From Sphingosinicella sp041916975 (GTDB lineage: Bacteria; Pseudomonadota; Alphaproteobacteria; Sphingomonadales; Sphingomonadaceae), in NCBI RefSeq assembly GCF_041916975.1, contig NZ_JAYRYK010000001.1, positions 1,302,001 through 1,366,000 of the forward strand: a DNA stretch of 64,000 bases, given 5' to 3'. A program made the translations under genes and the position numbers. Positions 7,703 to 16,479 of this stretch are shown piece after piece (within the stretch, counting starts at the first letter, position 1; the number at the start of each line of letters is the position of its first letter). A model generated the notes under the pieces. It made no database searches. It was not told where the DNA came from and saw only the letters and a program-made list of their open reading frames with translations.

Positions 7703-8947
7703 GTGACACGATATTCGGCGTGGTCGCTGCTGCGCGCGGGCCTTTCCGGCCAGCGGACGTGGACGCCCGCATGGCGCGACGCGAAACCCAAAAAAAGCTA
7801 CGAGGCCGTCATCATCGGCGGCGGCGGGCATGGCCTCGCGACCGCGTATTATCTCGCGAGCAAGCACGGCCTTCGCGACATCGCCGTGCTGGAGCGCGGC
7901 TGGATCGGCGGCGGCAACACGGGGCGAAACACCACCGTGATCCGCTCCAACTATTTCTTCCCGGAAAGCACGCGCTTCTACGATTTCTCGCTGTCGCTCT
8001 ACGAAGACCTGTCGCGCGAACTCAATTACAATATCATGTTCTCGCGGCGGGGCATGTGGAGCTTCGCGCACGACCGGCACGGCGTTGAGATGCTGCGCCG
8101 CTCGGCGAACGCGATGCGGCTGAACGGTGCCGACGCCGAATATCATGAGGAGGACGAGGTGCTCCGCCGCATCCCCGGCCTCAATCCCTCGCCGCGCTTC
8201 CCGATCCTCGCCGGCCTGCTGCAACCGCGCGGCGGCACCGCCCGCCACGATGCCGTGGCATGGGGCTATGCGCGCGCCGCCGACAGCCTCGGCGTCGACA
8301 TCATCCAGAACTGCGAGGTGACAGGCTTCGACATTCGCGATGGTCGCATCCGGGGCCTCGAGACCTCGCTCGGCGATATCACCGTAGATCGCGTCGGCCT
8401 CGCGGTCGCGGGCCACAGCAGCGTAATGGCAGCGCGCGCGGGCTTCCGCCTGCCGATTGTTTCCTACGCGCTGCAGGCGTTCGTGTCGGAACCGATGAAG
8501 CCAGTGCTCGATACCGTCGTGCTCGCGCCTTCCACCGGCACCTACCTCAGCCAGTCAGACAAGGGCGAAATCGTGGTGGGGAGCGCGCTCGATCTGTTCC
8601 CGTCCTACGCGCAGCGCGGCAGCCTGCCCGTGCTCGAACACACGGCGGCGGGTCTTATCGACCTGTTCCCGCACTTCTCGCGCGTCCGCCTGCTCCGGCA
8701 GTGGGCAGGCATCGTCGATGTCGTCCAGGATTCGACGCCGATCCTTGGCGAAAGCCCGGTGAAGGGCCTGTACCTCAATTGCGGATGGGGCACCGGCGGC
8801 TTCAAGGCGATCCCCGGCGGCGGCTTCTGCCTTGCCCACAACATCGCGACCGGCGAGGCGCACCCGCTTGCCGCCGCCTTCTCACTCGACCGTTTCCGGA
8901 CCGGCGCGCTCATCGATGAAGCCGCCGCCTCCGGCATTGCGCATTGA
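7703..8947 (+). CDS. soxB: Heterotetrameric sarcosine oxidase, beta subunit
   Basis: SoxB carries the FAD and covalent FMN of the enzyme that oxidises sarcosine to glycine, passing the methyl carbon to tetrahydrofolate. The 414-residue protein has the N-terminal dinucleotide fold (AVIIGGGGHGLATAYYLAS, near residue 35) and the segment RGGTARHDAVAWGYARAA, whose His is the flavinylation site in characterised SoxB. The C-terminal GWGTGGFKAIPGGG region is also typical. The start is GTG at 7703, about 10 bases after GGGGAG. It begins the soxB-D-A-G-purU operon. Confidence 0.95.
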   Translation: MTRYSAWSLLRAGLSGQRTWTPAWRDAKPKKSYEAVIIGGGGHGLATAYYLASKHGLRDIAVLERGWIGGGNTGRNTTVIRSNYFFPESTRFYDFSLSLYEDLSRELNYNIMFSRRGMWSFAHDRHGVEMLRRSANAMRLNGADAEYHEEDEVLRRIPGLNPSPRFPILAGLLQPRGGTARHDAVAWGYARAADSLGVDIIQNCEVTGFDIRDGRIRGLETSLGDITVDRVGLAVAGHSSVMAARAGFRLPIVSYALQAFVSEPMKPVLDTVVLAPSTGTYLSQSDKGEIVVGSALDLFPSYAQRGSLPVLEHTAAGLIDLFPHFSRVRLLRQWAGIVDVVQDSTPILGESPVKGLYLNCGWGTGGFKAIPGGGFCLAHNIATGEAHPLAAAFSLDRFRTGALIDEAAASGIAH

Positions 8948-8954
8948 GGTCACC

Positions 8955-9242
8955 ATGCTGCTGATCAATTGTCCCTGGTGTGGCCCGCGCGCCGAAAGCG
9001 AATTCCGCTGCGGCGGTGAAAGCCCGATCGTCCGCCCCGCCGACCCCGCAGCAACCGATGATACAGCATGGGGGGACTACATGTTCTTCCGCGATAACGT
9101 GAAGGGCCTCGGCTTTGAACGCTGGCACCACCGCTACGGCTGCGGCCTCTGGTTCAACATCGCGCGCGACACCGTCTCGCACCGCATTCTCGCCGTCTAC
9201 GGCATGACCGATCCCCGCCCGACGCTGGAGAGCGAGGCATGA
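8955..9242 (+). CDS. soxD: Sarcosine oxidase, delta subunit
   Basis: SoxD is the small zinc-binding subunit of heterotetrameric sarcosine oxidase. The 95-residue product starts with MLLINCPWCGPR, and CPWCG together with a later Cys and His (FRCGGE, then WHHRYGCGLWFN) forms the Zn2+ site. A longer upstream reading frame exists, but the ATG at 8955 lies seven bases after the soxB stop and gives the family length. The end overlaps soxA by four bases. Confidence 0.94.
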   Translation: MLLINCPWCGPRAESEFRCGGESPIVRPADPAATDDTAWGDYMFFRDNVKGLGFERWHHRYGCGLWFNIARDTVSHRILAVYGMTDPRPTLESEA

Positions 9243-12121
9243 GCGGCTACAGGCTCGACCACGGCCGCGACATAGACCGCAGCCGCCCCCTCACCTTCCA
9301 CTGGGAAGGCAAAAAATATTCAGGCTTCGCTGGCGATACGCTCGCCTCCGCCCTGCTCGCCAGCGGCGTCCGCATGGTCGGGCGCAGCTTCAAATATCAC
9401 CGCCCGCGCGGCCTCATCGCCGCCGGGCTCGACGAGCCCAACGCCATCGTCCAGCTCGAACAGGGCGCGCAGACGATCCCGAACCTCAAGGCGCCTTATG
9501 TGGAGCTTTACGAAGGGCTGAGCGCCAACCCGGTCAATGCATGGCCCAGCCTCAATTTCGATCTTCTGGCCGTAAACGGCCTCCTGAAGCGCTTCATTCC
9601 GGCCGCCTTCTATTACAAGACCTTCATATGGCCGGATTGGCTGCTGTTCGAACCCGCGATCCGCAAGGCTGCTGGCCTCGGCACAGCACCGAAGCTTCCC
9701 GACCCTGATGTCTACGCGCAGATCTCGGCGCACACCGAGGTCCTCGTCGTCGGCGGCGGGGTCGCCGGGCTTTCGGCAGCGCTGCAGGCCGCGCAGGCTG
9801 GGAAAACCGTGATGCTGGTCACCGGCGGCGCGCATTGGGGCGGCAGGCTCGCCGGAACCAGCGACACGATCGAAGGGAAGCCGGCACGCGTCTGGATCGA
9901 AGACACGCTCCGCGCTCTTGCCGCGATGCCCAATGTCACGCTGAAAGCGCGAACGCTTGCCACGGGACATTACGATCACGGCATGGTCGCGCTTTGCGAA
10001 CGCCTGACCGACCATCTGCCGCTCGAACAGCGCAGCGGCCCGCGGCAGCGGCTGTGGCGGGTTCGCACCGACGAACTGATCCTTGCAAGCGGCGCAATCG
10101 AACGCCCGCTGGTCTTCCGCGGCAACGATCGCCCCGGCGTGATGCTCGCGGGTGCGGCACGCGCTTATCTCCATCGCTACGGCGTCGTCGCCGGGCGGCG
10201 CATCGTCGTCGCAACGAACAACGACAGCGCATGGCAGGCGGCTTTCGATCTTGCCGAGGCGGATGCGCATCTTGTCGCCATTGTCGATGCACGCAGTGCG
10301 CCGTCCGCCGCGCTGATCGAACGCGCGCGCGGCTTGGGCATCCCGGTCCACACAGGCATGGCCCCTGCCGCAGCACTCGGCGGGCGGTCGCTGCGCGGCG
10401 TGCGGGTCGGGCCCGTATCAAACGATGGACAAATCCAGGGCGCCACGCAGACGCTGCGCTGCGACACGCTGCTCGTCTCGGGCGGCTGGAATCCCGCCGT
10501 GCATCTCCATTCGCACGGCGCCGGCAGATTGGCGCTCGATCCGAACCTTCAGAGCTTCACCCCCATCGCCACCGCGGGACATCGCAGCGTCGGCGGCGCG
10601 GCGGGTGATTTCGCACCCACCTCTCCGATCCCGGCGCTGTGGTCGATTTCTGAAACCGGAGAGCCCCATCCCGAAGCGTGGGTCGATTTCCAGAACGATG
10701 TGACCGCCGGAGACGTGGCGCTCGCCGCGCGGGAGAACTTCCGCTCGGTCGAGCATCTGAAACGCTACACGACGCTCGGCATGGCTTCCGATCAGGGCAA
10801 GACCTCGAACGTGAACGGCATCGGCATCCTCGGCACGCTGCTGGATAAGCCGATGCAGGCGATCGGCACCACCAAGTTCCGCCCGCCCTACGACCCGACA
10901 CCGTTCGGCGTGTTCGCCGGACACCGTGTCGGCGAAGGTCTGCGCCCCCGCCGCCGCCTTGCGTTCCACGACTGGCACAGCGCGAACGGCGCATCGCTCG
11001 ACGAATACGGCGGCTGGATGCGCCCCGCGGCCTACCCGCGCGCGGGTGAGAGCGAGGAAGACGCCGTCCGCCGCGAGGTTCTATCCGTACGTGCCGGCGT
11101 CGGCCTCTTCGAAGCCTCCCCGCTCGGCAAGATCGAGGTGAAGGGCCCGGACGCAGCCGCCTTCCTCGATCGCATGTACGTGAACACGATCAGCACGCTG
11201 AAACCCGGCCGCTGCCGCTACGCGATCATGCTCACCGAAAACGGCACGGTGTTCGACGACGGTGTCGTCACGCGGCTCGGAGAGGATCACTTCCTCGTCG
11301 GCACGACGAGCGGGCACGTCAGCGCGATCGCTGAAGCGTTCCGCGAGTGGCTTCAGTGCGAGTGGACGACGATGCAGGTGCTCGTCGAAGACGTCACCAC
11401 CTGCTGGGCAGTCGCGAACATCGCCGGGCCGAAGGCGCGCGACGTGCTCGCCGCGCTGGAGCCGGACGTCGACATTTCGAGCGCCGCCTTCCCGCACATG
11501 AGCGCGCGTACCGGGCACGTCTGTGGCCTCCCTGCGCGTATCGCGCGCGTCAGCTTCACGGGCGAGCTTTCCTATGAAATCGCCGTGCCATGGCGGGATG
11601 CCGGGGCATTGTGGACCGCGCTGGTCGAAGCCGGCACCCCTTACGGTTTGACCCCGTTCGGCGTCGAGGCGCTGATGACAATGCGCATCGAAAAGGGCTT
11701 CCTGCATGTCGGCTCGGACACCGATGGCGCCACGCTGCCGCAGGACATCGGCTTCGGCGGCATCATGCGGAAGAAGACGCAGGATTTCGTCGGCCGCCGC
11801 TCGGCGCTCCGTCCCGACGGGCTCAGGACCGACCGGCGCAGCCTCGTCGGGCTCGAAGTGACGGACGGCAATCCGGCCCCGCTCACCACCGGCGCGCACG
11901 TGCTCCCCGCCGCGACCGCCGCGCCGCAGCCGAGCGAGGGCTGGGTCACGTCGAGCACATGGTCGCCGACGCTGGAGGCACCGCTCGCGCTCGCACTTGT
12001 CGAACGCGGGCAGGACCGGATGGGCGACACCGTGCGCGTCTGGGATCTCGGCACATGGCGCGAGGCGCGCATCACCGGCCTCTGCCGCTATGACCCCGAA
12101 GGAGCCCGGCTCGATGCCTGA
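9239..12121 (+). CDS. soxA: Sarcosine oxidase, alpha subunit
   Basis: SoxA is the large subunit (960 residues) that binds NAD+ and tetrahydrofolate. Domains in order: an N-terminal 2Fe-2S-like ubiquitin-fold region (FHWEGKKYSGFAGDTLASALLASGVRMVGRSFKYHRPRG), a pyridine-nucleotide fold (EVLVVGGGVAGLSAALQAAQAGK, near residue 168), and a C-terminal GcvT-like aminomethyltransferase domain from about 580 that captures the iminium carbon on folate (YVNTISTLKPGRCRYAIMLTENG, then GLTPFGVEALMTMRIEKGF). It overlaps soxD and soxG at its two ends, so subunits are made in step. Confidence 0.96.
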   Translation: MSGYRLDHGRDIDRSRPLTFHWEGKKYSGFAGDTLASALLASGVRMVGRSFKYHRPRGLIAAGLDEPNAIVQLEQGAQTIPNLKAPYVELYEGLSANPVNAWPSLNFDLLAVNGLLKRFIPAAFYYKTFIWPDWLLFEPAIRKAAGLGTAPKLPDPDVYAQISAHTEVLVVGGGVAGLSAALQAAQAGKTVMLVTGGAHWGGRLAGTSDTIEGKPARVWIEDTLRALAAMPNVTLKARTLATGHYDHGMVALCERLTDHLPLEQRSGPRQRLWRVRTDELILASGAIERPLVFRGNDRPGVMLAGAARAYLHRYGVVAGRRIVVATNNDSAWQAAFDLAEADAHLVAIVDARSAPSAALIERARGLGIPVHTGMAPAAALGGRSLRGVRVGPVSNDGQIQGATQTLRCDTLLVSGGWNPAVHLHSHGAGRLALDPNLQSFTPIATAGHRSVGGAAGDFAPTSPIPALWSISETGEPHPEAWVDFQNDVTAGDVALAARENFRSVEHLKRYTTLGMASDQGKTSNVNGIGILGTLLDKPMQAIGTTKFRPPYDPTPFGVFAGHRVGEGLRPRRRLAFHDWHSANGASLDEYGGWMRPAAYPRAGESEEDAVRREVLSVRAGVGLFEASPLGKIEVKGPDAAAFLDRMYVNTISTLKPGRCRYAIMLTENGTVFDDGVVTRLGEDHFLVGTTSGHVSAIAEAFREWLQCEWTTMQVLVEDVTTCWAVANIAGPKARDVLAALEPDVDISSAAFPHMSARTGHVCGLPARIARVSFTGELSYEIAVPWRDAGALWTALVEAGTPYGLTPFGVEALMTMRIEKGFLHVGSDTDGATLPQDIGFGGIMRKKTQDFVGRRSALRPDGLRTDRRSLVGLEVTDGNPAPLTTGAHVLPAATAAPQPSEGWVTSSTWSPTLEAPLALALVERGQDRMGDTVRVWDLGTWREARITGLCRYDPEGARLDA

Positions 12122-12617
12122 CCACCTGATGCCGGATTGGTGCCGTATCGATGCGGACCTCGCCGTCGCCAAGATCCAGATCACCGGCGCCGATGACGCG
12201 CCGCAGCGGCTCGCAGCGGCGCTCGGTCTCAGCACGCCCGCTCCGAACCGCTTCACCGGCAATGGCGATATCGCGCTCTCGGCGGTCGCGCCGGGCGAAT
12301 GGCTGCTCACGGGCACGGCAGACGGCGTGGCGACCGCACTGAACCGCGCCGAGGCCGCGTTTCCGAACGAACCCATCCTCGCGCTCGATCTCACCCACGG
12401 ACGTATCGCGCTGCGGCTAGAAGGGCCGGCGGGGCAGGATTGGCTCGCTGCTTTCACGCCGCTCGATCTCCGACTCCCGGCCGGCGCCGCGGTTCGCACG
12501 CGTTTCGGCGACATCGGCGCCTTCATCGCGCGCACAAGCGATACGCCTGCGTTCCTGCTGATCGCCGATCAGAGCTACGCCGGATACCTCCTGCACCTCC
12601 TCGGAAGCCCGTCATGA
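12114..12617 (+). CDS. soxG: Sarcosine oxidase, gamma subunit
   Basis: SoxG is the third structural subunit of the sarcosine oxidase. The 167-residue protein shows the family core PGEWLLTG (near residue 62) and the C-terminal FGDIGAFIARTSDTPAFLLIADQSYAGYLLHLL. The ATG at 12114 follows GGAG by nine bases and overlaps the soxA stop by eight bases, which sets the start; a longer in-frame extension to 11997 is inside soxA and is rejected. It overlaps purU by four bases. Confidence 0.9.
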   Translation: MPDHLMPDWCRIDADLAVAKIQITGADDAPQRLAAALGLSTPAPNRFTGNGDIALSAVAPGEWLLTGTADGVATALNRAEAAFPNEPILALDLTHGRIALRLEGPAGQDWLAAFTPLDLRLPAGAAVRTRFGDIGAFIARTSDTPAFLLIADQSYAGYLLHLLGSPS

Positions 12618-13474
12618 CCGAACTGAACCGAACCCGCTGCGTCCTCCGCTTCCGCAGTCCGGATCGAACCGGCATCCTCGCGGGATTGACGCCGCTTCTC
12701 ACCGACAACGGCTGGGACATTCGCGAGGCCGCGATCTACGGCGACCCGGACAGCGCCACCTTCTTCGCGCGCATGGAACTCGCGAGCGACAGCGCCCGCA
12801 CGGCCGATCTCGCCCGGCACATCGCCCCCGCAGTCGTCTCGCTCGGGCTCGACTGGGAAGTCCACGACATCGCCGAACCGATGCCCGTCCTGATCGCCGT
12901 CTCAAAGTTCAACCACTGCCTCGTCGATCTCCTACACAAGGTCGAAATCGGCGCCCTCCCCATACGCATCGTCTGTGTCGTCTCGAATCACGAGCAGGAA
13001 CGAAAGCGCGTGGAATGGCACGGCATCCCCTACCACCACCTCCCGGTGGACCGCTCGGACAAAGCCGCACAGGAACGGCGCTTCCTCGAGATCATCGCAG
13101 AGACCGGCGCCGAACTCACCGTCCTAGCCCGTTACATGCAGATTCTCTCGGATGACTTCGCAGGCCAGTTCGCCGGCCGCTGCATCAACATCCACCACAG
13201 CTTCCTGCCGAGCTTCAAGGGCGCCAAGCCCTACCATCAGGCCAAAGCACGCGGCGTGAAGCTGATCGGCGCCACCGCTCACTACGTCACCGCCGACCTC
13301 GACGAAGGCCCCATCATCGAGCAGGACGTCCGCCGCGTAACCCACGCAACCACCGCCGAGGAGATGGTCGCCATCGGCCGCGAGGTCGAAGCTTCCGTGC
13401 TATCCCGCGCCGTCCGCTGGCACGCCGAACACCGCATTCTTGGCAACGGTAACCAGACAGTCGTGCTGAACTGA
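12614..13474 (+). CDS. purU: Formyltetrahydrofolate deformylase
   Basis: PurU hydrolyses 10-formyl-tetrahydrofolate to formate and free tetrahydrofolate. The N-terminal ACT domain (residues about 8-85: CVLRFRSPDRTGILAGLTPLL) is followed by the formyltransferase fold with NIHHSFLPSFKGAKPYHQA and the catalytic Asp region ATAHYVTADLDEGPIIEQD. Length 286 is standard. As last gene of the sarcosine oxidase operon it probably recycles folate loaded with methyl-derived carbon, an arrangement known from soil and marine sarcosine users. An ATGA overlap couples it to soxG. Confidence 0.96.
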   Translation: MTELNRTRCVLRFRSPDRTGILAGLTPLLTDNGWDIREAAIYGDPDSATFFARMELASDSARTADLARHIAPAVVSLGLDWEVHDIAEPMPVLIAVSKFNHCLVDLLHKVEIGALPIRIVCVVSNHEQERKRVEWHGIPYHHLPVDRSDKAAQERRFLEIIAETGAELTVLARYMQILSDDFAGQFAGRCINIHHSFLPSFKGAKPYHQAKARGVKLIGATAHYVTADLDEGPIIEQDVRRVTHATTAEEMVAIGREVEASVLSRAVRWHAEHRILGNGNQTVVLN

Positions 13475-13575
13475 CAAAACCGACGATTGCAGGCTTGGCA
13501 AGACCCCAACACCTCGCCTATATGCCCGCTTTCGTCGATCCAGTGCCTGCCTCCGAGCAAGGCGCTACCCGGTGC

Positions 13576-13666
<91 letters not shown>

Positions 13667-13811
13667 TAAGCCTCTTCTTGAGCGCTCCGAAAGTCCCGGA
13701 AAACCTTGCTTTTCTGCTGATTTTCGGCTAGCCTGTTCTCTCATTTGATCCCTTTGGATGCCCCCAAATCCCATGCCGTACGGGACGTTTCTGGGGGCAC
13801 CGATTTGAGAG

Positions 13812-15134
13812 ATGGGGGCACTCGTGCTGACAGACCTCCAGGTGCGGAAAGCCAAGCCCGCGGAGCGGGATTACAAGCTTGCAGATTCCGGCGGGCTGTA
13901 CCTCTACGTGACGCGCAAGGGCGCGAAGTCGTGGCGAATGAAGTACCGGTTTGCTGACCGGGAAAAGCGGTTGGTGTTCGGTCTTTACCCCGAGGTGACA
14001 TTGGACGCGGCGCGCAAGCTGCGCGACGAGGCGCGACAACAGCTGCGCGACTTCCGTGACCCTGCCGTCGAGAAGCGCAAACGCAAGCTCGCGGCGTCCG
14101 CTGCGGCGATGGAGACGTTCGAGAAGTTGGCGCGTGCGTGGCACGCGTTGCAGGCGCCGCGCTGGGCGCCAGTCCATGCCGCCGACGTGATCGCGAGCCT
14201 TGAGAACGATGTCTTTCCGCACCTCGGGAAACTTCCGATCCCGGCGATCGACAGCCGGGTGATCCTTGCGACCTTGCGCAAGGTCGAGGCGCGCGGCGCG
14301 ATCGAAACGGCACGGCGGCTGCGCCAGCGCATCTCGTCGATCTTCTGCTACGCGATTGCCGAAGGCGTTGCCGATCACGACCCCGCCTCCGGCATTGTGA
14401 AGGCGATGAAGCCGGTGCCGAAGAAAGGTCGACAGCCAGCAATGCTGCGGATCGAGGATGCGCGCTGCGTGCTGGTGGCGGCGGAAGCCTCCGATGCCAC
14501 GCCAGTCGTGAAGCTCGCGTCGCGTCTGCTCGCGCTGACGGCCGTGCGGCCCGGGGTCATCCGCGGCGTGACATGGGACGAGTTCGAGAACGTCGATTGG
14601 GAACGTCCTGGTGGTGTCGGCGGCGAACCGCCGCTGTGGCGTATCCCGTCTGCGCGAATGAAGCTGGTGCTTGTGCGCAAGGACGAGACGGCATTCGATC
14701 ATCTGGCGCCGCTCTCGCGCCAATCGGTCGCGGTGCTGCGCGCGATGCGGACGCTCACGGGACGGAACCGGCTGGTGTTCCCGTCGCAGCGTCATGCACA
14801 TCGACCGATGAGCGAGAATGCCATCGGCTATCTCTACAACCGCGTCGGCTTCCACGGACGGCATGTGCCGCACGGCTGGCGCGCCAGCTTCTCGACGATC
14901 ATGAATGAGGTCGCCGAGCGCAGCGCCCGCGAGAGCGGCCAGCGCATCCTTGCCGAGCTCGATGCCAAGGTCATCGACCTGATGCTTGCGCATGTCCCTC
15001 CGAACACGGTGGAGAGTGCCTACAATCGCGCGGCGTTCATGGACCGGCGCATCGAGATCGCGCAGGATTGGGCCGACCTCCTGTGCGAGGGGCTCGCCGA
15101 GCCCGCAGAGCTTCTGGAAGGCAACCGCCGCTAA
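13812..15134 (+). CDS. P4-type tyrosine site-specific integrase
   Basis: This recombinase catalyses integration into and excision from the tRNA-Ser. The N-terminus (LTDLQVRKAKPAERDYKLADSGGLYLYVTRKGAKSWRMKYRF) is the DUF4102 arm-binding domain of P4-like integrases, followed by the SAM-like core-binding domain. The catalytic domain shows the first Arg in LTAVRPGVIRGVTWDEF, the H-x-x-R box as HGWRASFSTIMNE, and the nucleophilic Tyr in NTVESAYNRAAF. At 440 residues it is full length. It starts 147 bases after the tRNA and ends overlapping the oppositely oriented AlpA-like gene. Confidence 0.95.
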   Translation: MGALVLTDLQVRKAKPAERDYKLADSGGLYLYVTRKGAKSWRMKYRFADREKRLVFGLYPEVTLDAARKLRDEARQQLRDFRDPAVEKRKRKLAASAAAMETFEKLARAWHALQAPRWAPVHAADVIASLENDVFPHLGKLPIPAIDSRVILATLRKVEARGAIETARRLRQRISSIFCYAIAEGVADHDPASGIVKAMKPVPKKGRQPAMLRIEDARCVLVAAEASDATPVVKLASRLLALTAVRPGVIRGVTWDEFENVDWERPGGVGGEPPLWRIPSARMKLVLVRKDETAFDHLAPLSRQSVAVLRAMRTLTGRNRLVFPSQRHAHRPMSENAIGYLYNRVGFHGRHVPHGWRASFSTIMNEVAERSARESGQRILAELDAKVIDLMLAHVPPNTVESAYNRAAFMDRRIEIAQDWADLLCEGLAEPAELLEGNRR

Positions 15135-15313
15135 CGTGCCTCTGCGATCCATGCATCGATCTCGGACTCGTACCAGCCGACGAAGGTCGCGCTAAACCGG
15201 ACCGGCGCCGGGAATGATCCGGCCTTCACGCTCCGCGCGATCGTCGTGCGGCTGAGGCTGGTGCGCCGGGTCACGTCATGGATGCTGACAAACCTGTCGG
15301 TGAGCAGCGGCAC
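15131..15313 (-). CDS. AlpA-family DNA-binding protein (first copy)
   Basis: This 60-residue protein has the compact AlpA/excisionase-type winged helix: FVSIHDVTRRTSLSRTTIARSVKAGSFPAPVRFSATFVGWYESEIDAWIAEA. The SRTTIAR turn contacts DNA and the GWYESEIDAWI end is the family signature. AlpA proteins act as excisionase or activate the integrase gene in P4-like elements. It converges on the integrase, sharing four bases at the stops, and lies three bases behind a second AlpA-like gene. The tandem pair is unusual. Confidence 0.85.
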   Translation of the reverse strand: MPLLTDRFVSIHDVTRRTSLSRTTIARSVKAGSFPAPVRFSATFVGWYESEIDAWIAEAR

Positions 15314-15316
15314 AGG

Positions 15317-15523
15317 CTACTCCGCGGGCAGATCGTCGACATGGAAGAACATGGGGTTCTTCATCCATGCGCTGACGGCTGACTCGCGCCAGCCGGTGCA
15401 GCGCGTGGCGATCCGGACCTGGCGTGGGAAGCTGCCCGCCTGCATCTTCCGGTACAGCGTAGAGCGGCTGAGCCCCGTGCGGTCGAGGACGGCCTTCAGG
15501 CGCAGAATACGATCGTGGGACAT
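15317..15523 (-). CDS. AlpA-family DNA-binding protein (second copy)
   Basis: This 68-residue protein has the same fold as its neighbour: RILRLKAVLDRTGLSRSTLYRKMQAGSFPRQVRIATRCTGWRESAVSAWM. The SRSTLYRKM turn is closer to canonical AlpA than that of the first copy. It is upstream of, and probably co-transcribed with, the first copy. The two differ clearly in sequence, so they are not a recent duplication and may have divided the activator and excisionase roles. That division of labour is inference. Confidence 0.86.
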   Translation of the reverse strand: MSHDRILRLKAVLDRTGLSRSTLYRKMQAGSFPRQVRIATRCTGWRESAVSAWMKNPMFFHVDDLPAE

Positions 15524-15993
15524 GGCTGGTCCTTCCTTCAGCGGTTGTCAGCTTCCCCAGTCGGGTCAGGATGCCGGGTCCGGTACGGGCGTCAAGAGTG
15601 GCGGAAATGATGCCACCTCAACGCAAACGGTCCCGTGGGATCGCCCAGGACGTCACCGGATGTCAGTGCACGTCAGTTCGCCGCCAAAGATTTTTTTGCA
15701 GCAGATCACGGCGATGGGGGCCTGGTGTCCCATTGTGTCCCGTGCGCCGGGTCGGCACGCGAATCAGGCGCCGGGCTTGTGCCTGGCGGCGTGTTTGACC
15801 CGTCAGTTCAGGCGGGGAGCGGGCGTCACGGGCCTTTGGGCGGGCCGCGCCGGCCTGCAACCTGCCTGCGGCAGGTCTTCCACTCGCGTTCCAGCCCTTC
15901 GGGTGCAGGCCGCCTCATGCGGCCCGCCTGATCCCGTTCCTGCCGCCCGCCCCCGCCCTCCGGCCGGGGCCGCGGCTTCGGCAGGAGAAGGTA
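15524..15993. other. 470-bp stretch without a supported gene
   Basis: The stretch between the AlpA-like gene and the sigma-like gene is very GC-rich in its right half. Open frames cross it on both strands but none has a family signature, a ribosome site or a plausible composition. It must hold the promoter of the AlpA pair (reading left) and of the gene at 15994. No site could be recognised. Confidence 0.5.
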
Positions 15994-16395
15994 ATGAACG
16001 GAGAGTCTGTACCTGAACCCGGTGTGCCCCTTGAGCGGGACCGGCACGCAGTGATGCGGGCATGGCTGCGGAAGCTGCCCGAGCGGACATTGGTGGTGTT
16101 CATCGCCCACAGGGTCGAGGGCAAGTCCTACGCTGAGATTGCACGCGAGCTGGGCATCGGTGAGTGGCGCGTGCGCTGGCACATGCGGAAGGCCATCCGG
16201 CATATCCTGAAGATCGGCAAGCCCTACCGGGAGGCGTTCGCAGCGCTCGACCCGGTATCACAGCAAGTCATGGAGCTTGCCTGGGACGGCCTCCTCAACG
16301 ACCGCATCGCGCTGCGGCTCGGCCTTTCCGTCACCGAGGTCGAAACCCGCATGGCGGCGGCATTGGTCGCGCTGCACAAGGCCGCAACCCTCTGA
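15994..16395 (+). CDS. Sigma-70 region 4-like DNA-binding protein
   Basis: This 133-residue protein contains two helix-turn-helix segments resembling sigma factor region 4: RTLVVFIAHRVEGKSYAEIARELGIGEWRVRWHMRKAIRHIL (residues about 32-72) and PVSQQVMELAWDGLLNDRIALRLGLSVTEVETRMAAALVALHK (about 86-128). No region 2 is visible, so it cannot be a complete sigma factor; it is more likely a regulator of island genes. Similar sigma-like proteins are often seen near sphingomonad island integrases. The partner and targets are unknown. Confidence 0.7.
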   Translation: MNGESVPEPGVPLERDRHAVMRAWLRKLPERTLVVFIAHRVEGKSYAEIARELGIGEWRVRWHMRKAIRHILKIGKPYREAFAALDPVSQQVMELAWDGLLNDRIALRLGLSVTEVETRMAAALVALHKAATL

Positions 16396-16479
16396 TCAGG
16401 GGGTTGCGGGGTCCACACTTGCGGCAACAGCCTGTTCTTGCAGTGCAAAGTCATGCCTGAGTTGCTAGGAAGGTGTCCT

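Noticed and set aside
15246..16016. 256-codon plus-strand frame over the AlpA-like genes
   Set aside because: Antisense to two AlpA-like genes with clear signatures, then runs through low-complexity GC-rich sequence.
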